Assembly: GCA_021815285.1 (NCBI GenBank)
Contig: JAKAHE010000130.1
Location: forward strand, 1-5,938
Reading direction: 5' to 3'
Source: Nitrospirota bacterium
Lineage (GTDB): Bacteria; Nitrospirota; JACRHJ01
DNA: 5,938 nt
Part shown: positions 1 through 4,805 of the stretch, piece by piece
Layout of the letters: each line of letters begins with the position of its first letter
Position numbering within the stretch: the first letter of the stretch is position 1
Position numbers and translations under genes: made by a program
The notes under the pieces: model-generated
The model's database searches: none
Told to the model about the DNA's origin: nothing
The model's input: the letters and a program-made list of their open reading frames with translations, nothing else

Positions 1-108
1 GAGCAGCATGGGGGCAGCATTACCGTGGATTCCGCGCCTGGTAAAGGGACGGTTTTCACGATTTCCCTACCTGCTGCGAAAGACAGGGTGCCGGAAGCGG
101 TCGCATAA
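1..108 (+). CDS. Sensor histidine kinase, C-terminal end (partial)
   Basis: Frame 1 is open from the window edge to a TAA at 106-108 and encodes the last 35 residues of a protein. The stretch HGGSITVDSAPGKGTVFTI is the end of a histidine-kinase ATPase (HATPase_c) domain: the 'GG-I-V-S--G-GT-F-I-LP' pattern is the G2-box region plus the last beta strands of the ATP lid fold. Only a short tail (AAKDRVPEAVA) follows, so the kinase ends with its catalytic domain and has no fused receiver at the C-terminus. The response-regulator gene starts 18 bases downstream on the same strand, so the two probably form an operon and a cognate pair, with the kinase autophosphorylating on His and passing phosphate to Asp54 of the regulator. 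The sensor and dimerisation domains lie outside the window, so the signal sensed cannot be read. Confidence 0.9.
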   Translation, partial: EQHGGSITVDSAPGKGTVFTISLPAAKDRVPEAVA

Positions 109-126
109 ACCACGAGGATTTCACGA

Positions 127-1500
127 ATGGAAAAAGCCAAGATACTGGTAGTAGACGACGAACACCTCATCAGATGGACGCTGGAGCAGCACCTGGGCAA
201 GGAAGGCTATGACGTTTATACTGCCGAGGACGGAGAAAAGGCCCTTCAGATGGCGGCTGACCTTACGCCGGAACTGGTCCTGCTCGACAACCAGCTCCCC
301 GGCATACAGGGAATCGAGGTGCTGGGCAAAATAAAGGAAATAGACAAGGATATTATCGTCATAATGATAACCGCGCACGGACTGCTTGAGACGGCCGTGA
401 AGGCTATGAAGCTCGGCGCGTACGACTATATCAGCAAACCTTTCAACCTCGACGAGATTACCCTTACCATCCGGAAGGCCCTTGAGACGGTCTCGCTGCG
501 CGAAGAGGTAAAACTCCTGAAAGAGCAGCAGAAGACCACCTCGGGCGCCTGCAACATAATCGGGAAAAGCCGCGCAATCCTGAACGTCCTCGAAATGATC
601 CAGAAGATAGCGCTGTCCGACGCCAGCACCGTCCTTATCCAGGGCGAATCCGGCACCGGAAAGGAAGTGGTGGCCAGGGCCGTTCATGCAAACAGCTCGC
701 GCGCTGACAAGCCGTTTATGGCTATAAACTGCGCCTCACTGCCTGAGAACCTCCTCGAATCAGAACTCCTGGGGCACGAAAAAGGCGCATTCACGGACGC
801 AAAACTCCAGAAAAAGGGTCTCCTGGAGCTTGCCGACGGAGGCTCGGTATTCCTCGACGAAATAGGCGATATGCCCTACTCCATGCAGGCCAAGCTCCTC
901 AGGATACTGGAAGACAAGATTTTCAAGCGCGTGGGGGGCGTAAAGGACATACACGTGGACGTCCGGGTTATATCGGCAACGAACCAGGACATAAAAAGGC
1001 TTATGACGGAGAACCGGTTCAGGAAAGACCTCTACTACCGCCTCCAGGTCGTGCCCATATACCTGCCGCCCCTGCGGGAACGCAAGGAAGACATACTTCC
1101 GCTTACAAGATATTTCATAGATCTGTTCAACGCGGAATTCCACAAAAACGTCAGGGAAATTTCGGAAAAAGCCAGGGAATTCCTCATACGCTACGACTGG
1201 CCCGGCAATGTCCGCGAACTGAAAAACGTCATAGAGCGCGCCATGATACTGGAGAGCGAGGATATACTTCTGCTCGAACACCTGCCCGTGGAGCTTGTCG
1301 GGGGGATGGCCGCCGCTGCCTCTCCCGTCGCTTCCTCGATAAGCATCCCGAAGGAGGGCATGTCACTCGAGAAGGTGGAGGAAGAGCTTGTAAAACAGGC
1401 GCTTGCCGTGGCGGGCGGCAACCAGAGCAAGGCCGCTGACCTCCTGGGCGTGCAGAGAGACGCCTTCCGCAGGCGCATGAAAAAATTCGGCCTGCTGTAG
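127..1500 (+). CDS. Sigma-54-dependent response regulator, NtrC/AtoC/ZraR type
   Basis: This 457-residue protein has the full three-domain layout of an NtrC-family activator, at normal family length. Residues 1-120 are the receiver, with acidic pair Asp10/Asp11, phosphoacceptor Asp54 (LVLLDNQLPG), Thr82 and Lys104 (SKPF). Residues about 145-380 are the AAA+ ATPase: Walker A GESGTGKE at 173-180, the sigma-54 contact loop at 220-225 reading GAFTDA rather than the usual GAFTGA, Walker B SVFLDE at 240-245, and the RFRKDLYYRL arginine-finger region at 297-306. Residues about 415-457 are a Fis-type helix-turn-helix (NQSKAADLLGVQRDAFRRRMKKFGL). When phosphorylated it should oligomerise upstream of sigma-54 promoters and use ATP to open them. 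The start is supported by GAGGA at 114-118, eight bases before the ATG. Two sigma-54 promoters in this window (1569 and 4722) are obvious candidate targets. The exact orthologue cannot be named, because ZraR, AtoC and HydG are alike at this level. Confidence 0.96.
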   Translation: MEKAKILVVDDEHLIRWTLEQHLGKEGYDVYTAEDGEKALQMAADLTPELVLLDNQLPGIQGIEVLGKIKEIDKDIIVIMITAHGLLETAVKAMKLGAYDYISKPFNLDEITLTIRKALETVSLREEVKLLKEQQKTTSGACNIIGKSRAILNVLEMIQKIALSDASTVLIQGESGTGKEVVARAVHANSSRADKPFMAINCASLPENLLESELLGHEKGAFTDAKLQKKGLLELADGGSVFLDEIGDMPYSMQAKLLRILEDKIFKRVGGVKDIHVDVRVISATNQDIKRLMTENRFRKDLYYRLQVVPIYLPPLRERKEDILPLTRYFIDLFNAEFHKNVREISEKAREFLIRYDWPGNVRELKNVIERAMILESEDILLLEHLPVELVGGMAAAASPVASSISIPKEGMSLEKVEEELVKQALAVAGGNQSKAADLLGVQRDAFRRRMKKFGLL

Positions 1501-1504
1501 GTTT

Positions 1505-1543
1505 TTCTATCTCCCTTGTCTTTTTTAAGATTCGGGGATAGAA
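1505..1543. repeat. Nested inverted repeat between regulator gene and sigma-54 promoter
   Basis: TTCTATC (1505-1511) is matched by its reverse complement GATAGAA (1537-1543). Pairing can continue inward by about three more positions (TCC with GGG, one of them G-T). A second dyad, TCTT-TTTT-AAGA (1519-1530), sits on nearly the same axis (about 1524). The outer half-sites are 32 bases apart, close to three helical turns. The element lies just after the regulator stop codon and about 70 bases before the predicted start of the sigma-54 transcript. It could be an activator-binding site or the 3' hairpin of the regulator mRNA. No T-run follows on either strand (the plus side continues TAAAAAC), so it is not a standard intrinsic terminator. 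Confidence 0.55.
1531..1543 (+). promoter_or_regulatory. Candidate activator-binding site, copy 1
   Basis: TTCGGGGATAGAA matches TTCGGGCATCGAA at 4695-4707 in 11 of 13 positions, and both begin TTC and end GAA. Each lies just upstream of a sigma-54 promoter. This copy ends 40 bases before the C of the -12 GC, and the other ends 29 bases before, a difference of 11 bases or about one turn of DNA. It also forms the right arm of the inverted repeat at 1505-1543. That the NtrC-type regulator binds here is inference. A match of this quality between two short regions can arise by chance. Confidence 0.3.
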
Positions 1544-1568
1544 TAAAAACACTTGCATCCGGTTTTTC

Positions 1569-1584
1569 TGGCATGTAGTTTGCT
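1569..1584 (+). promoter_or_regulatory. Sigma-54 (-24/-12) promoter for the short peptide gene
   Basis: TGGCATGTAGTTTGCT fits the sigma-54 consensus TGGCACG-N4-TTGCW with one mismatch. The invariant GG (1570-1571) and GC (1582-1583) are separated by exactly ten bases. Transcription would begin near 1595. The element is intergenic, 70-odd bases after the regulator stop, and points at the small gene at 1625 and the terminator at 1723-1762. A sigma-54 promoter beside an NtrC-type activator gene is a common arrangement. Confidence 0.85.
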
Positions 1585-1610
1585 TTTTATTTCTTGTGGT
1601 ATTAAGGAGA

Positions 1611-1620
1611 AAGGGGGTGA
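1611..1620 (+). promoter_or_regulatory. Strong ribosome binding site of the 20-codon gene
   Basis: AAGGGGGTGA matches nine of ten bases of the extended Shine-Dalgarno AAGGAGGTGA and ends four bases before the GTG at 1625. The core GGGGG is seven bases from the start. Such a long pairing site in front of a tiny frame is the main reason to treat that frame as translated, and it fixes GTG as the start, since no ATG lies upstream in frame. A second SD-like AAGGAG lies at 1604-1609. Confidence 0.75.
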
Positions 1621-1624
1621 ACAG

Positions 1625-1687
1625 GTGAGGAAGATAAAATATTCCAAGCCCCAGGTTGTCGGGAGCTCCAGCGTGCATCCCTGCTAA
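1625..1687 (+). CDS. Short peptide with C-terminal Cys, sigma-54 driven; possible modified-peptide precursor
   Basis: GTG start, 20 codons, TAA stop. The product is MRKIKYSKPQ followed by VVGSSSVHPC. I do not recognise a named family. What can be seen: a basic N-terminal half (Arg2, Lys3, Lys5, Lys8), then Gly13, three serines, Val, His18, Pro19 and a terminal Cys20. The motif Tyr6-x-x-Pro9-x-Val11 resembles the YxxPxL leader motif recognised by PqqD-like (RRE) domains in lasso and related peptide systems, which would leave GSSSVHPC as a core. There is no signal peptide or membrane segment. The gene has its own sigma-54 promoter, a near-perfect ribosome site and an intrinsic terminator 36 bases after the stop, so it is a complete monocistronic unit of about 170 nt. 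Alternatives are a signalling peptide, a metal- or thiol-binding peptide, or a regulatory RNA in which the frame is incidental. No maturase or exporter dedicated to it is visible. Translation is likely; function is unknown. Confidence 0.65.
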   Translation: MRKIKYSKPQVVGSSSVHPC

Positions 1688-1690
1688 GAG

Positions 1691-1714
1691 GGAGGCTCGA
1701 AAAGACCAGCTTCC
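1691..1714 (+). other. Small RNA hairpin after the peptide stop codon
   Basis: GGAGGCT (1691-1697) can pair with AGCTTCC (1708-1714) over seven positions, one a G-U, around a ten-base loop. It starts three bases after the TAA and precedes the terminator in the same short transcript. It may stabilise the RNA or hide the GGAGG sequence. The pairing is short and could be fortuitous. Confidence 0.35.
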
Positions 1715-1722
1715 AGTTCTCC

Positions 1723-1762
1723 GCAAGGCGCGCTCCACATCCGGGACGCGCCTTGCTTTTTT
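1723..1762 (+). terminator. Strong intrinsic terminator of the short peptide transcript
   Basis: GCAAGGCGCG (1723-1732) and CGCGCCTTGC (1747-1756) are perfect ten-base reverse complements around a 14-base loop, followed at once by six Ts (1757-1762). Further pairing inside the loop (TCC with GGA) is possible. It should end the transcript begun near 1595 and separate the peptide gene from the HEAT-repeat gene, which starts 46 bases later. Confidence 0.93.
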
Positions 1763-1807
1763 ACCGAATAACCAAATAGTATCAGGCACATATCAGCCGG
1801 AGGAATG

Positions 1808-3070
1808 ATGAAAGTATTTGCCGCCGCCCTCCTTTTTGTCCCGTTTCTAATCCCCGCGCCTGTCCATGCGCTGGCAAACGTGCCCGCCAAAACCTCAGCC
1901 GCATCTGAAGCCGCCGCGCCGGCATCCGTCGCCCGTCTGGCCAGCGAGAACGATTATAACGCCTTGATAAACCTGGTCGAGAAAAGCTCGCCCCAGACGA
2001 GGGCGCAGGCTCAGTATGTGCTTGTAAACATGGGCGGACGGGCTGTGCCAGCGCTCCTTGATGCTCTAAAAAAACGGGAATACGTGCCGGAGCTGGTGTT
2101 CGTTTTGAATGGCATAAAGGATGGTCGTTCGGCTGAGCCGCTCGCAAACCTCCTGAATTTAAAGGATAAAAAATCCCTGGAATCCGTAAAGAACGCGCTT
2201 TTCTCCCTCGGCAGTCATTCAGTCCCGTATCTCTTTGAGGCAATCGAAGACCCGTCGCGCTGTCAGCCCGCGGCGGAGGTTCTTGCGTCCATAAAGGCCG
2301 CCGAGTACCGGGAAAAACTCAAAAACTGCCTGAAAGATAACAGGGTTTACGTAAGACAGGCGGCGGCGGAAGTGGAGCTTTCCTGGCTCGATCCATCGGC
2401 AAGGGGAGATATGGAAAGCCTGCTAAGCGATAAAAACGTGGCCATTCGCCGGGCCGCTTCGGCATATTTCCTCGCCATGGCCCCCAATTTTTCCGTAAAA
2501 GAGCTCCCGGCGCTCCTGAAGGACCCGGACGCGGACGTTCGCAGGAATTCAGTGCAGCTCGCTACAAGGTTAAGAGACGTAAGATGCTTCGGAATACTTT
2601 CGGAAATCCTCCTGAAAGACCCCGACCCCGAGGTTCGGACGCTTTCGGTGGAGGCGGTCTTCAGGTGCGGCGAAAACGGGCAGGCAGTCGCGCCGCTTAT
2701 AGCCGCCCTCAAAGACAATGACCTCCATGTCTCTGCGGCGGCGGCGAGACGGCTCGGCGCGCTCAAGGCGGCCCAGGCAGGCGCGCCTTTGCAGGAACTC
2801 CTTAAAAACAAAGGAAAACAATCGGACGACGTAGTGGACGCCGTGGCGGGCGCGCTGGCCGACATAGGCGACAAGTTCGATGCCGACTCACTCCTGCCGT
2901 ACATCAACTGGAACAACCTCTATGTCGTCCGCTCGGTAATCAGGGCGTGGAACGTCTCGGCCTCTCCGGGAGACGTCAAGGTAAAGGAAGCCCTGAAAAA
3001 TTACATAAAAATGCCCGTAGACGACCGCTACAAGAACAAGGTCAGAACGCTCCTGGAAAAACTGGGATAG
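1808..3070 (+). CDS. Exported HEAT-repeat protein
   Basis: This 420-residue protein has a signal peptide (MKVFAAALLFVPFLIPAPVH, cleavage likely after Ala-Leu-Ala at about 23), an Ala-rich linker to about residue 44, and then helical HEAT-like repeats to the C-terminus. The repeat signature 'L-KD-D--VR--A' shows at about 172-186 (LKDNRVYVRQAAA), 206-217 (LSDKNVAIRRAAS), 237-249 (LKDPDADVRRNSV), 269-282 (LKDPDPEVRTLSV) and 301-312 (LKDNDLHVSAAAA), with looser repeats at about 62-165 and 320-380. Such solenoids serve as binding scaffolds, and no catalytic motif is seen. Two ATGs are adjacent (1805 and 1808). GGAGG at 1799-1803 leaves only one base before the first, so I chose the second. It follows the terminator at 1723-1762 and so needs read-through or its own promoter; only a weak TTGCTT-18-TAGTAT (1753-1782) is visible. 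It converges on the TPR gene. Periplasmic or surface location is inferred from the signal peptide. Confidence 0.92.
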   Translation: MKVFAAALLFVPFLIPAPVHALANVPAKTSAASEAAAPASVARLASENDYNALINLVEKSSPQTRAQAQYVLVNMGGRAVPALLDALKKREYVPELVFVLNGIKDGRSAEPLANLLNLKDKKSLESVKNALFSLGSHSVPYLFEAIEDPSRCQPAAEVLASIKAAEYREKLKNCLKDNRVYVRQAAAEVELSWLDPSARGDMESLLSDKNVAIRRAASAYFLAMAPNFSVKELPALLKDPDADVRRNSVQLATRLRDVRCFGILSEILLKDPDPEVRTLSVEAVFRCGENGQAVAPLIAALKDNDLHVSAAAARRLGALKAAQAGAPLQELLKNKGKQSDDVVDAVAGALADIGDKFDADSLLPYINWNNLYVVRSVIRAWNVSASPGDVKVKEALKNYIKMPVDDRYKNKVRTLLEKLG

Positions 3071-3096
3071 GTTTGGCGGAAAACTGTCTTGAAGTG

Positions 3097-3135
3097 TTTA
3101 TCTGACGGATTCCCGCCAGATAAATGCGGTTTTTT
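3097..3135 (+). terminator. Hairpin terminator between the convergent HEAT and TPR genes
   Basis: TTTATCTG (3097-3104) pairs perfectly with CAGATAAA (3117-3124). After one mismatch the stem continues with CGG (3106-3108) and CCG (3113-3115) around an ATTC loop. A run of six Ts (3130-3135) follows after a five-base gap (TGCGG) and overlaps the TAA stop of the opposing gene. The gap and the AT-rich stem make it weaker than the 1723 terminator. It suits the HEAT transcript; on the minus strand no T-run follows, so two-way action is uncertain. Confidence 0.6.
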
Positions 3136-4678
3136 ACTCGGCCTTTCTGGGGGCGGATAGGAACGGTTTCCATTTTTCCTCCAGCTTTGCCGCCCTTTCG
3201 AGCAGTATGTGCCTCTTTGCCGCATCCGTCATGCCCCGGGCGGCCTCGGCGTAGGCAGCGAGGGCCTCTTTTATCCTGCCCTCGCCCTCATATGCCTCGG
3301 CAAGCTCCCCAAGAATGGTCGGCCTTGTCTTTCTGTCTATCGGCGTTATGCGGGCAAGAACCTTCTCATATTCTTCCGCCGCCTTTTTATAATCCCGCGC
3401 GAGCAGAAGCGTCTGGGCGTAATCCTCTCTTACGTACAGGTCGTCGAATCCGAGAGCTATCTTTTTCTCAAGCGCGTCCGCGGCCTCCTTATATCTCTTC
3501 TCGGCATAAAGGGCATTATAAAGGGCCGTCCAGCACCGGGGGTCCTTAGGGTTGATCTTTACGGCAACCCTGGCGAAATATTCCGAGTCCGGCGGCATTT
3601 TCTGGGAGAAGAAATAATTCGCCATGTCGAGATATGCCGGGTAGTAGTTCTTGTCGAGGCCGACGGTATTGGCAAGCTCCATCCTCACGCCCTTAAGGTC
3701 TTTCAGGGCGAACAGGGCGAGCGCCATGTCGTATTGAAGAGACGGGTCTTCAGGGTCTTTCTTTACGGCGTCCGCATAAGCCTGCGCCACCTGGTTAAGC
3801 TGGTAGAACGTCTCGTCGTACATGGCCTTGGAGCGGAGTTCCCATGTCTCTGGCGGCCCGTTTTTGAGTTTCTCCGGGTCGGAAAAATAGGTGTAGAGAT
3901 AGCGCGCTATGAACCTGTCCTTTACGCTGAGGGGAGGCAGGGAGCTCGAGTATGATATTACCGCGTCCGATACCCTGATGCCGGATGCGCCGAGAGTATT
4001 CATTACGCCGCCGAAGAGGTCGAGAAACGGCGTTTTCACCTCGTCTTTGTAAAGGTCGTTGAAAAATCCTGGGTCTGCCAGCACAACCATCCTGCGTCTT
4101 ATCCTCGGAAGGTCCTTAAGGGCGAAAATCCGCACGGGGATTCCGGCCACGCTCCCGCGTATCCCTTTCCCGTAACGCCTGAAAGACCGGATTTCTCTTT
4201 TGGAGAGACCGATGGACTTCAAAAACCTCCTGAATCGCGCCATTGACTCGGTTTTCACGGATTTTTTGGCCGGCGCGGCCCAGTAAATCTCCCTTATAAT
4301 CCGCTCCTTTGCCGCAAACCATAGGAAATTGCCGGGGCCTACCGGATAGCTCTTCACCGTGGGATAATCCTTGCTGAAAAGCTCTTCCCAGTCGTTTCTC
4401 CTGTAAAGCGCGCGGGCCTTACTGAGGCTTCTCCGGTCGAGCGGAGAGAAGCCAGGCGCGGAGGAAATCAGGAGCAATGTTACGGGCTTTCTTATGCGGC
4501 GGCTTTCTTTCCATATCCTTATTGATTCCTGGGGAAGCTCCACGAGATGGGCCTTGGGCGGCTTCCCGTTTATACCGATGACGGGCTTTATGGCGCCGGA
4601 GATTGCGGCCTTCGGAACGAGCAGAACCGCCAGGGCAAAAACCAGGGGAAAGAGCCGTTTTGCGGAATTTAAACGCAT
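3134..4678 (-). CDS. Exported protein with C-terminal tetratricopeptide repeats
   Basis: From the ATG at 4678 this is a 514-residue protein. Residues 1-28 form a clean signal peptide (MRLNSAKRL, then the hydrophobic FPLVFALAVLLVP, with cleavage near AISGA). Residues about 30-285 are a mixed alpha/beta region I do not recognise, rich in Arg and Lys (IRSFRRYGKG, LPRIRRRMVVLADPGFF). Residues about 313-490 hold roughly five TPR units, for example 381-414 (CWTALYNALYAEKRYKEAADALEKKIALG), 415-449 and 453-487 (ILGELAEAYEGEGRIKEALAAYAEA). TPRs bind other proteins, so an envelope scaffold or assembly role is plausible, but no enzyme motif is visible. The frame opens at 4738, but starting there would add 20 non-signal-like residues and overlap the sigma-54 promoter at 4722-4737. 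None of the ATGs (4738, 4693, 4678) has a good ribosome site. A sigma-70-like promoter places transcription start within a base or two of the 4678 ATG, suggesting a leaderless mRNA. It is divergent from the DUF1573 gene and convergent with the HEAT gene. Confidence 0.88.
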   Translation of the reverse strand: MRLNSAKRLFPLVFALAVLLVPKAAISGAIKPVIGINGKPPKAHLVELPQESIRIWKESRRIRKPVTLLLISSAPGFSPLDRRSLSKARALYRRNDWEELFSKDYPTVKSYPVGPGNFLWFAAKERIIREIYWAAPAKKSVKTESMARFRRFLKSIGLSKREIRSFRRYGKGIRGSVAGIPVRIFALKDLPRIRRRMVVLADPGFFNDLYKDEVKTPFLDLFGGVMNTLGASGIRVSDAVISYSSSLPPLSVKDRFIARYLYTYFSDPEKLKNGPPETWELRSKAMYDETFYQLNQVAQAYADAVKKDPEDPSLQYDMALALFALKDLKGVRMELANTVGLDKNYYPAYLDMANYFFSQKMPPDSEYFARVAVKINPKDPRCWTALYNALYAEKRYKEAADALEKKIALGFDDLYVREDYAQTLLLARDYKKAAEEYEKVLARITPIDRKTRPTILGELAEAYEGEGRIKEALAAYAEAARGMTDAAKRHILLERAAKLEEKWKPFLSAPRKAE

Positions 4679-4685
4679 GAGAAAG

Positions 4686-4713
4686 ATTAACATTTTCGGG
4701 CATCGAAAGTCAA
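4686..4713 (-). promoter_or_regulatory. Sigma-70-like promoter of the TPR gene
   Basis: Reading the minus strand, TTGACT (plus 4708-4713) is a 5/6 match to TTGACA. After 16 bases comes GTTAAT (plus 4686-4691), a 4/6 match to TATAAT. The start point, about seven bases past the -10, would be near 4679, at the ATG of 4678. This would make the mRNA leaderless and explain the missing Shine-Dalgarno. The spacer contains the candidate activator site at 4695-4707. Confidence 0.4.
4695..4707 (+). promoter_or_regulatory. Candidate activator-binding site, copy 2
   Basis: TTCGGGCATCGAA carries a short dyad (TTCG-N5-CGAA) and matches 1531-1543 at 11 of 13 positions. It ends 29 bases before the C of the -12 GC of the second sigma-54 promoter and lies inside the 16-base spacer of the opposing sigma-70-like promoter. 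A protein bound here could block the TPR promoter. It sits closer to the -24 element than most NtrC-family sites, which argues for caution. Confidence 0.3.
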
Positions 4714-4721
4714 CGGTGATG

Positions 4722-4737
4722 TGGCGCGCCTCTTGCA
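4722..4737 (+). promoter_or_regulatory. Sigma-54 (-24/-12) promoter for DUF1573-permease operon
   Basis: TGGCGCGCCTCTTGCA fits TGGCACG-N4-TTGCW with one mismatch (G for A). GG (4723-4724) and GC (4735-4736) are exactly ten bases apart. Transcription would start near 4748, leaving a leader of about 58 bases before the ATG at 4806. A second good sigma-54 promoter within 3.2 kb of the first, close to an NtrC-type regulator gene, supports both calls. Confidence 0.83.
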
Positions 4738-4805
4738 TAATAGCCCCGGTTGTGATAACTTAATCCGCATGCCAATTTTCAAATTATAAACAGGAGGTTG
4801 TCAGC

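Noticed and set aside
121..1281. Long minus-strand open frames opposite the response regulator (188 and 173 residues)
   Set aside because: They lie wholly opposite a well-supported NtrC-type gene, lack a credible ribosome site or known domain, and are explained by its codon bias.
1625..1687. Short peptide read as a selenopeptide or as part of a longer gene
   Set aside because: The frame ends at TAA with no in-frame TGA, and upstream codons offer no better start than the GTG with its strong ribosome site.
1753..1782. TTGCTT-18-TAGTAT as the HEAT gene promoter
   Set aside because: Both boxes are weak and the first lies in the terminator stem and T-run, so it is mentioned only as a possibility in the gene entry.
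1785..1797. GGCACATATCAGC upstream of the HEAT gene as a third sigma-54 promoter
   Set aside because: GG and GC are nine bases apart, not ten, and the start point would fall inside the coding sequence.
3124..3955. Plus-strand frames of 141 and 248 residues opposite the TPR gene
   Set aside because: The minus strand encodes a signal peptide and clear TPRs here. The plus frames show no domain pattern and look like shadows.
4759..4774. Minus-strand TGGCATGCGGATTAAG as a sigma-54 promoter for the TPR gene
   Set aside because: The -24 half is good but the essential -12 GC is replaced by AA.
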